Below are positions 16,458 to 25,468 of a stretch of DNA of 64,000 nucleotides, one piece after another; positions within the stretch are counted from its first letter, which is position 1; every line of letters starts with the position of its first letter. Under the pieces are notes generated by a model. That model did not search any database and had not been told where the DNA came from. It saw only the letters and a list, made by a program, of their open reading frames with translations. The position numbers were made by a program, and so were the translations under genes. The DNA comes from Shimazuella soli (GTDB lineage Bacteria; Bacillota; Bacilli; Thermoactinomycetales; Thermoactinomycetaceae). The stretch spans positions 1-64,000 of the forward strand of contig NZ_JAKWBN010000010.1 in the NCBI RefSeq assembly GCF_022511585.1. Direction: 5' to 3'.

Positions 16458-19100
16458 TTATTCTACAAACTCTACAAACCCTTGTGTCCCATCCACACGT
16501 ATGATTTGACCATCTTTTATCTTCTTCAACGCATCTTCTACCCCAACTACGGCGGGAATACCATATTCTCTCGCAACTACGGATCCATGTGTCATCAGTC
16601 CGCCTACCTCTGTGACCAATGCGATAGCAGATTGAAACAAAGGCGTCCACCCTGGATCTGTAAAGGGTGCTACCAGTATTTCTCCTTCATGCAACTGTGC
16701 TTCTTCTGGTTTATATACAATTCGAGCCTTTCCTTGTACAACACCAGCCGATACAGGTGTACCAACTAAGGCATTCTTTGGTAAATTTTCTAATTTTGAT
16801 CTAGGGGTAACTGTTTCACCTTCACTTGTCATCACTCGTGAAGGAGTCCATTTTTGTTGCATAATGAACGCTTCTTTTCGATTTTTTATGGTTTGTGACA
16901 AATCCTCTATCTCTTCCCCCTTTACTAATTGAATGATTTCGGGAAGTGACAAATAATATACATCTTCACGATCCATGATTACTTTTTTCACTACTAAGTC
17001 ATCTGCTTGCTTCATGATCACTTTTTTGCATTCATCTAATAGGGTAATGAGGAAATATTTATGGTGCTCTCGAAGCGCTCCTAAGTTACGGTATAATTTG
17101 ATCAGTCTCTTCATGATTCGATAACGAATGGGATGACGTTTCAATTGTTGAAGCACTCTTATTTCCGTTTCTTTTGCTTGCTCTGCCCCTGATTGAAATT
17201 TTCTTCTATGCTCCCCAGTTTTTACACTTCTCATATGTCCCAAAATTGCTGGAACTAATAAAGTCGGCTTCTCTCTCCATCTAGGGTTTGTTATATCTAT
17301 CTCACCAGGACATCTTTGGCCAAATTTCTCTATGAAATCATGAAACACCTGCTGAAACTGCTTTCCTCCTTCTATCTTATCTAATCCTGTAAAAAACGTA
17401 GAGTCATCAGCAGTTTGTAAATATTGCACTACATCAGGCAATATTCGTAATTGATCAGCTAAATCTCCAATTGCAAGTCCCATTTCACTTGTAATATTTC
17501 CATCATAAGATTGACTCAGTTTTTGTAAGGCTTGATCATCTTGAACCCAATCATGAAGATATTTCTTTAATAAGCCAGCTGTCAAAAGAAATGGAGCGAT
17601 AAAGGGAAATAGATATTGAAAAATGGATAATAAAGAAGTAGATAATAATTTTTGCATTTTTACTAACTGTTCGTACCCCTCTAACCCTGTAAGAGACTCT
17701 TTCCATTCCGTATGTTGTTCTTGTATATAGATCTCAACTCGATTTTTTGCTAAAAAAGGATCTCTTCGAAATATATTTTGATAAACCTCTTTCACTACTG
17801 GGGAAATATTTTTTCTCACTGCTTTACCAATTTCTTTAGAAGGCGGAACAGCAGTAAAGTCGGGACGTTTTATTACTTCTTGAAGGGCAAGGCTCATCTT
17901 ATTGTCCATATTGGATAAAATTTTAGGGATAATTTTCCTAACCAGTGAATATCGCAATATATCTGATGGATCTACAAATAGCCTTCCACCTGCTGGCAAA
18001 ATGTACTTGCTTGTTGTACTTGCTTGTTCTTTTCCAAATGGAAAAAGCGTTTGAAAAATAGATATACCTAATGGCTTCATCGGTTCTGTCATCATTTGAA
18101 TATGCCCAAAAGATAAAAAGACACGTAATGTTTCGGATTCTATCTTTGGCATGGGATACAAGGATGTAATCGGTCTGCTTTGAACCACAAAAAACTTTCC
18201 ATCTTCTACACAGAACTCAATATCTTGCGGAAATCCAAAATGCTGTTCTATTCGGCTTCCAAGATCAGCAAGAGACAAAATCTGAGTATCAGATAGTACT
18301 TGTTGATTCTGCTTTTCTTCTGGTATATCGCTCTGTTTCGTCCCGCCATCTTCAAGCGATTCAATCATTATTTTTTTGGTTGAAATTTTCTTTGATATGA
18401 CTTCTCCATGTTTTACTTTATATAAATCTGCTGTCACTAATCCCGATACAAGAGCCTCTCCTAATCCAAAGCTTGCATCAATAGAAGTCACCAGTCGATT
18501 TCCACTTACAGGATCAGCAGTAAAAAGAATCCCAGAAATTTCGGGATGAACCATGCGCTGTATTACTACAGACAAATAAACTTGACGGTGATCAAATCCA
18601 TTTCTCGCCCGATAAGCAATGGCACGATCTGTAAATAAAGATGCCCAACACTTACGGATGGCATCTAACAAGGACTGCTCTCCTCGAATATTTAAATACG
18701 TATCTTGCTGTCCGGCAAATGATGCAGATGGTAAATCTTCGGCTGTAGCACTTGATCTTACTGCGTAGGTGTAGTTATCTCCAATAGATTTCCAAGCGTT
18801 TATGATTTCTTTTTGGAGAGTACTTGGAATCGCCAAACTCTCCATATGATCACGAATCCGTTTTCCTATATCTTTTATATCATCAAGATTATTTGCATTT
18901 ACTTTTGTGCACTCCTTTAGCAGTGCTTCCATTTCAGAACTCGATTCAATAATGGATTGGTAAGCAAAAGTAGTTACACAAAAACCATCAGGTACAGGAA
19001 AACCAGCTGAAAATAAATCACCCAAATTAGCCCCTTTTCCTCCCACTTCCCCAATATTTTCGGCATGAATCTGTGCAAAAAATAAAATATTCGCACACAT
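16458..19100 (-). CDS. rph: Rifampin phosphotransferase / PEP-synthase-like protein
   Basis: 880 residues with the three-domain plan of rifampin phosphotransferases, which inactivate rifamycins with ATP via a phosphohistidine. An ATP-grasp domain covers about 1-315 (VGGKGANLGDL; AVRSSATAEDLPSASFAGQQDT; QDIEFCVEDGKFFVVQSRPI). A large middle, drug-binding type region covers about 330-755. The swivelling His domain holds the catalytic His near 838 in GGLMTHGSVVAREYGIPAVVGV. PEP synthases share the first and last domains, and the length and order favour RPH. The ATG has GGAGGGAAG upstream. A perfect 18-bp palindrome lies about 60 bases upstream and may be an operator. Resistance was not shown by this sequence. 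Confidence 0.8.
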   Translation of the reverse strand: MCANILFFAQIHAENIGEVGGKGANLGDLFSAGFPVPDGFCVTTFAYQSIIESSSEMEALLKECTKVNANNLDDIKDIGKRIRDHMESLAIPSTLQKEIINAWKSIGDNYTYAVRSSATAEDLPSASFAGQQDTYLNIRGEQSLLDAIRKCWASLFTDRAIAYRARNGFDHRQVYLSVVIQRMVHPEISGILFTADPVSGNRLVTSIDASFGLGEALVSGLVTADLYKVKHGEVISKKISTKKIMIESLEDGGTKQSDIPEEKQNQQVLSDTQILSLADLGSRIEQHFGFPQDIEFCVEDGKFFVVQSRPITSLYPMPKIESETLRVFLSFGHIQMMTEPMKPLGISIFQTLFPFGKEQASTTSKYILPAGGRLFVDPSDILRYSLVRKIIPKILSNMDNKMSLALQEVIKRPDFTAVPPSKEIGKAVRKNISPVVKEVYQNIFRRDPFLAKNRVEIYIQEQHTEWKESLTGLEGYEQLVKMQKLLSTSLLSIFQYLFPFIAPFLLTAGLLKKYLHDWVQDDQALQKLSQSYDGNITSEMGLAIGDLADQLRILPDVVQYLQTADDSTFFTGLDKIEGGKQFQQVFHDFIEKFGQRCPGEIDITNPRWREKPTLLVPAILGHMRSVKTGEHRRKFQSGAEQAKETEIRVLQQLKRHPIRYRIMKRLIKLYRNLGALREHHKYFLITLLDECKKVIMKQADDLVVKKVIMDREDVYYLSLPEIIQLVKGEEIEDLSQTIKNRKEAFIMQQKWTPSRVMTSEGETVTPRSKLENLPKNALVGTPVSAGVVQGKARIVYKPEEAQLHEGEILVAPFTDPGWTPLFQSAIALVTEVGGLMTHGSVVAREYGIPAVVGVEDALKKIKDGQIIRVDGTQGFVEFVE

Positions 19101-19161
19101 GAACTTCCCTCCAAAAAAAGCAATGTTTTTTCTTTACTTTAGCTCAAATCACCTACAAAGT

Positions 19162-19179
19162 AAAGTGAGTACTCACTTT
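19162..19179. promoter_or_regulatory. 18-bp palindrome, possible operator of the rifampin phosphotransferase gene
   Basis: AAAGTGAGTACTCACTTT is perfectly self-complementary, with the GAGTACTC centre common in TetR-family operators. It lies 62-79 bases upstream of the gene start, within reach of the promoter. No regulator gene is adjacent. Confidence 0.6.
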
Positions 19180-19229
19180 TTACTGGCTTATTCCTTTCAG
19201 AGAATTATCCTTTCTTTCATCCTCCTGTG

Positions 19230-19291
19230 ATTGACCATCAGGTCGATATGGGATAAAATAAATCTAGGAACCAATTGACCATATAGTCAAT
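19230..19291 (+). promoter_or_regulatory. P450 promoter with two operator-like palindromes
   Basis: TTGACC (19231-19236) and TAAAAT (19254-19259) are 17 bases apart. ATTGACCATCAGGTCGAT at 19230-19247 covers the -35 box. A related perfect dyad, ATTGACCATATAGTCAAT, lies at 19274-19291, just past the expected transcription start. The shared ATTGACC half-site and the placement indicate repression by one dimeric regulator at two sites. No candidate regulator is encoded beside it. Confidence 0.75.
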
Positions 19292-19345
19292 CAGAAAAAA
19301 TCTCCAATCAATTGATTCATTTCTAAAAAAGAAAGAGGAATGAAA

Positions 19346-20578
19346 ATGGAAAAAATCACGAGTAATGATTTTATCTCACCAGAATATATGAAAGATTTCG
19401 CTAAGTTCCACGAAAAAATACAATTTCAGGAGAAAGCCCTTGTTCCTATTGATGATTTCTTTGGTATGGGAAAAGCCTGGCTTGTACATCGTTACGATGA
19501 TGCTCTTAGTATACTGAAGGACAAACGTTTTCTAAAAGATATGCGCAAGTTTCAGCCTCAGCAAATAGAGGAAGAAAAACTCCAAGAAAATACTTCTGTT
19601 AGTGTCTTAGTAGAATGGTTGAAAACGATGCCAAATATGCTTACAGTTGATCCTCCAGACCATACTCGCTTGCGTAGATTGGTGTCTAAAGCATTTACTC
19701 CTCGAATGATCGATGGTCTACAACCCCGAATACAAGAAATAGCAGATGAGCTATTGGACAAGGTAATGGATAAGAACACAATGGATCTCATCGAAGATTT
19801 TGCTTATCCATTACCTATTTTAGTCATTTCAGAGATGCTAGGAATCCCGAAAAATGACCGAAATCAGTTTCGAGGATGGACTCAAAAAATCGAAAAAGCT
19901 TCTTTAGATCCAAAACAAGCAGGAATGGTTGCTGCTGCACTTGAAGATTTTATTCGCTACATCAAAGCATTAATAAACGAGAAACGTAAATCCCCTAGGG
20001 ACGATGTGATTAGCAGCTTAATAGAAGCATATGAAGAAGGAGATAAATTAAGCGAAAATGAATTAATTTCTACTATTTGGTTACTCATCACTGCTGGTCA
20101 TGAAACCACGGCTAACTTGATCGCAAATGGGATGCTAGCACTCATGCAGCATCCCGAGCAAATGAATTTGTTGCGTCACAATCCTTCCCTGCTTTCAACT
20201 GCTGTAGAAGAACTACTACGCTATACTGGACCTGTTATGATTATCAATCGTATTGCTGGAGAAGATATAGCACTTCATGAACAAAACATTCGCAAAGGAG
20301 ATAATATCGTTATTTCCATAGCTTCCACTAATCTAGATCTCAACAAATTTACCCATCCCGATGAACTAAACATTGCTCGAGATGAAGCGGAACACCTTGC
20401 TTTTAGTACGGGTATTCATCACTGTTTGGGGGCTCCACTGGCACGATTAGAGGGAAAAATCGCATTTGGTACCTTGCTTCGTCGATTTCCTCACCTACGA
20501 TTAAATACGAAAATTGACCAGCTTCATTATCAAGCAAGTACCCTTCGTTCACTGGAAAAGTTACCTGTAACCTTCTAA
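19346..20578 (+). CDS. Cytochrome P450 (CYP107-like)
   Basis: Soluble bacterial class I type monooxygenase of 410 residues; it needs a separate ferredoxin system. The I-helix oxygen motif is AGHETT near 247. The ExxR pair is in EELLRY. The heme-binding loop is FSTGIHHCLGAPLAR, with the ligand Cys near residue 360. The pattern TVDPPDHTRLRRLVSKAFTP is typical of CYP107 and its relatives (BioI, CypA, macrolide hydroxylases). ATG at 19346 is preferred to the ATG two codons earlier, since AGAGGA would otherwise touch the start. The substrate cannot be told. It sits alone between a regulated promoter and a terminator. Confidence 0.92.
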   Translation: MEKITSNDFISPEYMKDFAKFHEKIQFQEKALVPIDDFFGMGKAWLVHRYDDALSILKDKRFLKDMRKFQPQQIEEEKLQENTSVSVLVEWLKTMPNMLTVDPPDHTRLRRLVSKAFTPRMIDGLQPRIQEIADELLDKVMDKNTMDLIEDFAYPLPILVISEMLGIPKNDRNQFRGWTQKIEKASLDPKQAGMVAAALEDFIRYIKALINEKRKSPRDDVISSLIEAYEEGDKLSENELISTIWLLITAGHETTANLIANGMLALMQHPEQMNLLRHNPSLLSTAVEELLRYTGPVMIINRIAGEDIALHEQNIRKGDNIVISIASTNLDLNKFTHPDELNIARDEAEHLAFSTGIHHCLGAPLARLEGKIAFGTLLRRFPHLRLNTKIDQLHYQASTLRSLEKLPVTF

Positions 20579-20587
20579 CTGTTGAAG

Positions 20588-20625
20588 AAGAACGGAAGAC
20601 GACACTTCCGTTCTTATCTTTTTCC
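20588..20625 (+). terminator. Terminator after the P450 gene
   Basis: An 11-bp perfect stem (AAGAACGGAAG/CTTCCGTTCTT) with loop ACGACA is followed by ATCTTTTTCC. Confidence 0.9.
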
Positions 20626-20656
20626 TTCTTGCACATCGATACTTGATTCAATATTT

Positions 20657-20797
20657 AGAGGTTGTTGCATAAATAAAATTGAACACTGGATAAAGTCGCT
20701 TGATGTGTGTGTTCTCCGCGTCTGTTGTTGAAAAAACACAAAGGACGCTTCACCCACCCGCATCTGCGCTTTTACGTTGAATAATGCAACAGGCTCT
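20657..20797. mobile_element. MITE-like element, 141 bp, with terminal inverted repeats
   Basis: The left end AGAGGTTGTTGCATAAAT (20657-20674) is an imperfect inverted copy of the right end (20780-20797), which reads AGAGCCTGTTGCATTATT on the minus strand. Both ends are flanked by ATTT, a possible 4-base target duplication. The interior has no open frame but contains a GCGTC/GACGC dyad and is richer in GC than its surroundings. The ends resemble the CTGTTGCA termini of several transposase families, so it is probably mobilised in trans by a full-length relative. Confidence 0.6.
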
Positions 20798-20957
20798 ATT
20801 TAATTAATTATCTAAGTATTTGAATTCAATTTTTCATAGCTAGGTCACCTTGCAAATACAATTGCACACTATTGGCAAACTGGACAAAGCTTTTGTTACA
20901 ATATCTTTATCTGTTTACATACCTGAAATAGATATAAAAACGAAAAGGGACATTCTT

Positions 20958-21869
20958 ATGAAACTTTACTTTTTAGGAACGAGTGCAGGAGTACCCACAA
21001 ATTTTCGAAATGTATCTTCTTTAGCACTCCTTTTACCAGAATACAATGGCGATATTTGGTTATTTGATTGTGGTGAAGCAACTCAACATCAAATTATGAA
21101 ATCTCCTATTAAATTAAGTAGAATCAGTCGTATATTTATTACTCACTTGCATGGGGATCATATTTATGGTTTACCTGGATTACTCAGTACACGTTCTTTT
21201 CAGACAGAGTCTCCACTCACCATTTACGGACCAAGAGGAATCAAAGAATTTATAGAAGTTACCCTATCCATAAGTGAAACTCATTTAAGTCATCCAATTG
21301 ACTATGTAGAGATACTAGATGAAATGACTTTAACTGAAAAACATTTTACGATTCGTATTAAACAACTTGAACACAGAATTACGTGTTTTGGATTTCGTAT
21401 AGAAGAGAATGATAAACCTGGCAAACTGAATACAAAAAAACTACTGTCTCAAGGGATAAAACCTGGTCCCATTTTTCAAAAAATAAAACGTGGAGAACTT
21501 GTCATTTTGCCAGACGGGAGACAAATAGATGGGAAGCAATTCATAGATGCTCCTACACCAGGTAAAATAGTTACGATATTAGGAGACACGCTACCATGTC
21601 AAAATAGTATCATATTAGCTAGAAATGCTGATCTATTAGTTCATGAAGCTACACAACTTCATAAATTACAAAATAAAGCATCCCAATACTTTCATTCTAC
21701 AACTATCGAAGCTGCCTTCACTGCCCAAAAAGCCGAAGCAAAACAATTAATCATAAACCACTTGAGTCCTCGTTACCATGAAGTAATGGAAGATGATTTG
21801 ATAGAAGAAGTGAGAAGCATCTTTCCAAATGCCCAAATAGCAAACGAACACCAATTCTATGAAATTTAA
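20958..21869 (+). CDS. rnz: Ribonuclease Z
   Basis: Metallo-beta-lactamase-fold endonuclease that trims the 3' trailer of tRNA precursors, mainly those without encoded CCA. In the 303 residues the zinc motif THLHGDHIYGLPG is near 60-72, with further ligands in GDT and NHLSPRY. GTSAGVPT at the N-terminus is the normal RNase Z start. The open frame extends upstream to 20850, but ATG at 20958 is chosen because AAAGGGA precedes it and the family begins MKLYFLGTS. The upstream extension (MQIQLHTIGKL...) is discussed in the findings. Confidence 0.93.
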   Translation: MKLYFLGTSAGVPTNFRNVSSLALLLPEYNGDIWLFDCGEATQHQIMKSPIKLSRISRIFITHLHGDHIYGLPGLLSTRSFQTESPLTIYGPRGIKEFIEVTLSISETHLSHPIDYVEILDEMTLTEKHFTIRIKQLEHRITCFGFRIEENDKPGKLNTKKLLSQGIKPGPIFQKIKRGELVILPDGRQIDGKQFIDAPTPGKIVTILGDTLPCQNSIILARNADLLVHEATQLHKLQNKASQYFHSTTIEAAFTAQKAEAKQLIINHLSPRYHEVMEDDLIEEVRSIFPNAQIANEHQFYEI

Positions 21870-22020
21870 TAGACTCAAAGCGGCACAATAGATGGGAAAA
21901 ATTGCAAAGAAGGCACAGAATCTAATTTTAATTTCCTATCGGCCCTAAAATGAGACTTTAAACGAATGAGCAAAATGACATTCTGATCAATGATAGATTA
22001 TTTAGAATAGAAGGAGCGTA

Positions 22021-22923
22021 TCAACGCTGTTGGTTCCTATAGGCACGGGGAGTTATGCCAACGATTCGTTTGAAATAACGATAAAAATGACTTTGATCAA
22101 AAAAGCCAACCTCATGGGCAATTTCTCCTATGCTTAACTCCGGCTGTTCGAGAAGTTGTTTGGCGTGATCGATACGGATTTTAATCAGATACTGATGAGG
22201 AGTGAGATGGGTTGCTTCTTTAAAGAGTCGAACCAAGTGCGAAGAACTGATGTGAACGGCTGTGGATAGCTCTTCTAGTGTAAAATTCTTCTGGTAATAG
22301 GCATGTAAGAATTCGAGAATTCGGTTGATTTGTTGTTTGGAGATCACATCGGGTTGGGAGGTATCTATCTTTTTAGCTGTGTAATTTTGTAGCAAATGAA
22401 TCCCCAAAAGGTTAGCTAAAGAGTCAAAATAAAGCGTTCCATTAGGAGCTCCTTTTCTAAATTCATCAAGAAGCCATTGACTAATTTGAAAGATTTTAGA
22501 ATCGGGTTGGTGGAAAGAATGTTCGAGTTCAATTTGCTGATGGTAAGAAAAATTGGTTTGATCTGCAATTTGATGTAAAAATGATGAGTGAATTTCCAAT
22601 CGCAAAAAAGTAAGGTCCCGATCCCAAGCACAAAAACTTTCTTCACCTGATGATAAAACGTTTATTTCACCTGCATGTACATATCCTTCGTATTGATAGC
22701 GGTCTGCAGATTCTCTCATTTTCACTGGTTGTGGAGTCATATGAACAACAATTAAATGTTTGTCCATCGGAGGTGCATAGGCTTCTTGAGGTTTAACCTG
22801 TATCCACTGCGAAAATTCAATATTTTTCCAACCTAATTCTTCACAGTGTAAAACGGGTTTCCCTATCATTTGTATCTCAGTTGGCTTTCTCTGAGATGAA
22901 TTCTGTAATGAGTGGTCGTTCAT
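22021..22923 (-). CDS. AraC-family transcriptional regulator
   Basis: 300 residues. The two HTH motifs of the AraC/XylS DNA-binding domain are at about 205-298: FTLEELSTAVHISSSHLVRLFKEATHLTP and IGEIAHEVGFFDQSHFYRYFKRIVGITP. The first 200 residues are a cupin-like ligand domain with no family-specific motif recognised. The gene lies downstream of the SDR-SnoaL-hydrolase cluster on the same strand, separated by a terminator. It is the only regulator near the paired TTGTACAA sites at 25294-25392 and might act there, though this is not shown. Confidence 0.9.
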   Translation of the reverse strand: MNDHSLQNSSQRKPTEIQMIGKPVLHCEELGWKNIEFSQWIQVKPQEAYAPPMDKHLIVVHMTPQPVKMRESADRYQYEGYVHAGEINVLSSGEESFCAWDRDLTFLRLEIHSSFLHQIADQTNFSYHQQIELEHSFHQPDSKIFQISQWLLDEFRKGAPNGTLYFDSLANLLGIHLLQNYTAKKIDTSQPDVISKQQINRILEFLHAYYQKNFTLEELSTAVHISSSHLVRLFKEATHLTPHQYLIKIRIDHAKQLLEQPELSIGEIAHEVGFFDQSHFYRYFKRIVGITPRAYRNQQR

Positions 22924-23052
22924 AATCTACTCGCTCCTCTATATCTAGATCGAAGGTTGAGACTTTAGCAAAGAGATATGCCTGACCGCATCAATTGTAT
23001 CAAAAATGTTTTTAATTCTGTATATAATATATTTTCTATTATGAGCACAAAA

Positions 23053-23082
23053 AAATGACCCATTCAAAAGAATAGGTCATTT
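23053..23082 (-). terminator. Terminator after the hydrolase gene
   Basis: On the minus strand AAATGACC pairs with GGTCATTT, the stem continues as ATTC/GAAT after one G-T pair, and seven Ts follow. Confidence 0.85.
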
Positions 23083-23091
23083 GGTTCCATT

Positions 23092-23996
23092 TTATCTGTT
23101 GTGGAGGTGGCGTTGGAACCACTCATGGATATAGTCAATAGCCTGATCTACATAGAGATCTTGATCATATAAATCGATATGGTTCGTGGTTTCAATCCAC
23201 TGGATGGCTTTGGTGGTGGATAGATGATCGAAAAATTGTTGAGCACCTTCAGGGGTGCAATACAAATCTTGTGTACCATGAACAACCAGTGAATCTGCCC
23301 TGCAAAATCTAGAGAGTTAAGATGAAGAAACTCTTCAAAACTCATGACAGCAAAACGATTGATATAATGAGGAGAAACTCCTCGATCTGTTCCATAATAG
23401 GCATAAGGTTCATCGCCTGGCATTGCCACTTCTGTCTCATTGGAATCGCTTGAAACGGACGGGATGTATACCACTTCACCAGTCTGTTCATACTTTTCTT
23501 GAGCTTGTTTGGAAAGTTCGATCTTGTGTTGATAACCTTCTTCACCTAACCATGCACGAACCACCTTTGGGTCATGATAAAAACCAGCCACTGTCACTAA
23601 ACTTTTGATTCGCTGATCCAATGCTGCCGTTTTCGACATAAAACCGCCGCCAGCGCAAATTCCAACTGCCCCTAACCGATCAGCATCAACATCTTCTCGT
23701 GTTAACAAATAGCTCACAGCATTTTGTAAATCCTCTACTTTTTTTGCAGGAGCTTCGAGTTGTCTTGGCTCACCTTCACTTTCACCGTAGTAACGATGAT
23801 CAAAAGTAAGTGTCAAATAGCCCAAATTAGCGAGCTTTTTAGCATATATCTCTACTACTTGATCTTTCAATCCTGTCATGGGTCCTTCAAAGAGCAAGGC
23901 AGGGTATTTTTTATTAGCGGAGTAATGTTCGGGATAAAAGATTTGACCCGCAATCCTGAGTCCATCAGAAATAAAAGAGACTTTTTCTATATTCAT
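23092..23996 (-). pseudogene. Alpha/beta hydrolase (dienelactone-hydrolase-like), frameshifted
   Basis: The first 230 codons encode an alpha/beta hydrolase of the DLH/YcjY type: LLFEGPMTGLKDQ, FDHRYYGESEGEPRQ and the nucleophile elbow GICAGGGF, where Cys takes the nucleophile place. After NSLDFAGQ the frame loses similarity and ends at 23148. In the next frame the expected C-terminus follows at once: DSLVVHGTQDLYCTPEGAQ, then the HIDLYD histidine region and EWFQRHLHNR, ending at 23092. A single missing base in the GGG run at 23298-23300 explains this. The repaired protein would have 301 residues. It may be a true mutation or a homopolymer error. It is third in the SDR-SnoaL-hydrolase operon. 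Confidence 0.85.
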
Positions 23997-24023
23997 GTTG
24001 TTTCATTCCTTTGTTTGATAGAT

Positions 24024-24491
24024 CTATGAAGGATTGGCTAGGTTGAGAATGTTTTGGTTCCCAGAAGCCCAACGTGCAGTCATCGTGATTTCAGAAATGT
24101 TCCAAGCTTGATTTTGCTTTATGAGAGTAAATGTATAGGTTCCACCTAATACCCATTGGTCTTCACCAAATGAATTGGGGTATTCATGCATCGCATGGAA
24201 ATAGGCGCGGCAAATGGCTTTCTGTTCGTTAGTAAACTCAACGATATGATTGGAAATGTAGTGTTGAGTAATCTTCAATGGAGTCAGTGATTGGTTCCAA
24301 TTAGCTACCAATGCGGATGCCGGCACGGTACCTGGTTCTCCACCAGCCAATGAGGTATAATCGACTCTTACTTCTTCCGTAAATAAATTGGTTAGTGCAT
24401 CCCATTCGCGATGATCCGCATAATAGGCAAACTTTGCAATAGTCTCCTTGATCTCTATCTTATCTAGCGTTTTTGTATGTTCATTTGACAT
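24024..24491 (-). CDS. SnoaL/NTF2-like small protein
   Basis: 155 residues with the SnoaL-like alpha+beta-barrel pattern: an N-terminal helix pair (IKETIAKFAYYADHREWDALTNLF), then TEEVRVDYTSLAGGEPG, and beta strands ending WNISEITMTARWASGN. Family members are isomerases, dehydratases or carrier-like proteins, so the function here is open. The open frame extends 60 codons further upstream through unrelated sequence. ATG at 24491 is chosen for its GAGGAG site and typical N-terminus. It lies 38 bases after the SDR gene and 27 before the hydrolase, so it is probably co-transcribed with both. Confidence 0.8.
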   Translation of the reverse strand: MSNEHTKTLDKIEIKETIAKFAYYADHREWDALTNLFTEEVRVDYTSLAGGEPGTVPASALVANWNQSLTPLKITQHYISNHIVEFTNEQKAICRAYFHAMHEYPNSFGEDQWVLGGTYTFTLIKQNQAWNISEITMTARWASGNQNILNLANPS

Positions 24492-24529
24492 GTTGATAGC
24501 TCCTCTACTATATTTTGACTTCTTATCTT

Positions 24530-25225
24530 TCACCAGGCAATCGGTTGACGATTGCGAAAAAATCCGCCTGTTGGCCCATTTTGATCGAGTGTTGCAAGCC
24601 AAACAATGGTATCTGCTCCATCTTCTATACTGACAGGAGCATTCGGTCCTCCCATATCCGTGCTCACCCATCCAGGGCAGACAGCGTTCACTTTGATCGA
24701 AGTTCCTCTGAGTTCGTCTGCTATAATTTTGGTTACAGCGTTGAGTGCAGTTTTCGAAATACGATACACCCCTGTTCTCCCTCTCATGCTACTCATAGCT
24801 CCATAACCAGAACTTACATTGACAATCCGTCCACTAGGTTGTTTTTTCATGATAGGAACTAGAGTCTGGATCAGTTGCAAAGGCCCCATAAAATTAGTTT
24901 CCATCGTTTTCCGTACAACATCTGCCTCTGTGGTTAACAGCGACATACCTTCATCTAGATAAATACCTGCGTTATTTACAAGTACTTCCAACTTTCTAGA
25001 TGATAGGGTTGTGGCAAGTTGTTGAATCTGTACTGAATTCGTAACATCCAACGGGCTGTATTCTACTTCTAATCCAATAGCTCTAAGCTTCTCTACAGCC
25101 TGTTGTCCTTTGTGCATATCTCGCGAAGAAAGGATGACTTGATATCCTTTTTGAGCCAATTGACGACAAACTTCGAAACCGATTCCTCGATTCCCTCCAG
25201 TCACCAAAGCTACCTTCTTTTCCAT
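24530..25225 (-). CDS. Short-chain dehydrogenase/reductase
   Basis: NAD(P)-dependent oxidoreductase of 231 residues. The cofactor motif TGGNRGIG is near residue 9. NNAGIY is near 85, the catalytic Ser is in VNVSSGYGAMSS, and the Tyr/Lys pair is in YRISK. CPGWVSTDMGG follows the active site. It resembles plant and fungal carbonyl reductase types. It is first gene of the SDR-SnoaL-hydrolase cluster, divergent from the EamA exporter, and the shared 243-base spacer holds four TTGTACAA sites. The combination suggests detoxification of, and resistance to, a small carbonyl compound, by inference only. Confidence 0.9.
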   Translation of the reverse strand: MEKKVALVTGGNRGIGFEVCRQLAQKGYQVILSSRDMHKGQQAVEKLRAIGLEVEYSPLDVTNSVQIQQLATTLSSRKLEVLVNNAGIYLDEGMSLLTTEADVVRKTMETNFMGPLQLIQTLVPIMKKQPSGRIVNVSSGYGAMSSMRGRTGVYRISKTALNAVTKIIADELRGTSIKVNAVCPGWVSTDMGGPNAPVSIEDGADTIVWLATLDQNGPTGGFFRNRQPIAW

Positions 25226-25293
25226 ACCGTTAAATCACCTCCATCACGTTTTGTTTTACAGTTTCTATCTTAAAAAAACTGCTAGGTCGAATA

Positions 25294-25392
25294 TTGTACA
25301 AAACTACTCTTTTTTTTGTACAATTCATTTTTATAAGCATTTTCGATAGCTGGAAAGCGAAATTGTACAATGAAAAACAGAGAATTGTACAA
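25294..25392. promoter_or_regulatory. Four TTGTACAA palindromes in two equally spaced pairs
   Basis: The 8-bp palindrome TTGTACAA occurs at 25294-25301, 25316-25323, 25363-25370 and 25385-25392. Within each pair the spacing is 22 bases, two helical turns, so the sites face the same side of DNA. One pair lies towards the SDR gene and one towards the EamA gene. The arrangement indicates a shared regulator of both divergent units. The neighbouring AraC protein is one candidate; a dimeric MarR, HxlR or TetR regulator encoded elsewhere is another. Confidence 0.7.
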
Positions 25393-25468
25393 GATAGCCT
25401 CTTCTTCCTATCTTATACTCAGATTATCAAAACACTCATCTTTCAATAGAACGAAGGGGCATAATAAT

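Noticed and set aside
19306-19317. Palindrome AATCAATTGATT as a third P450 operator
   Set aside because: It is AT-rich, lacks the ATTGACC half-site and may be chance.
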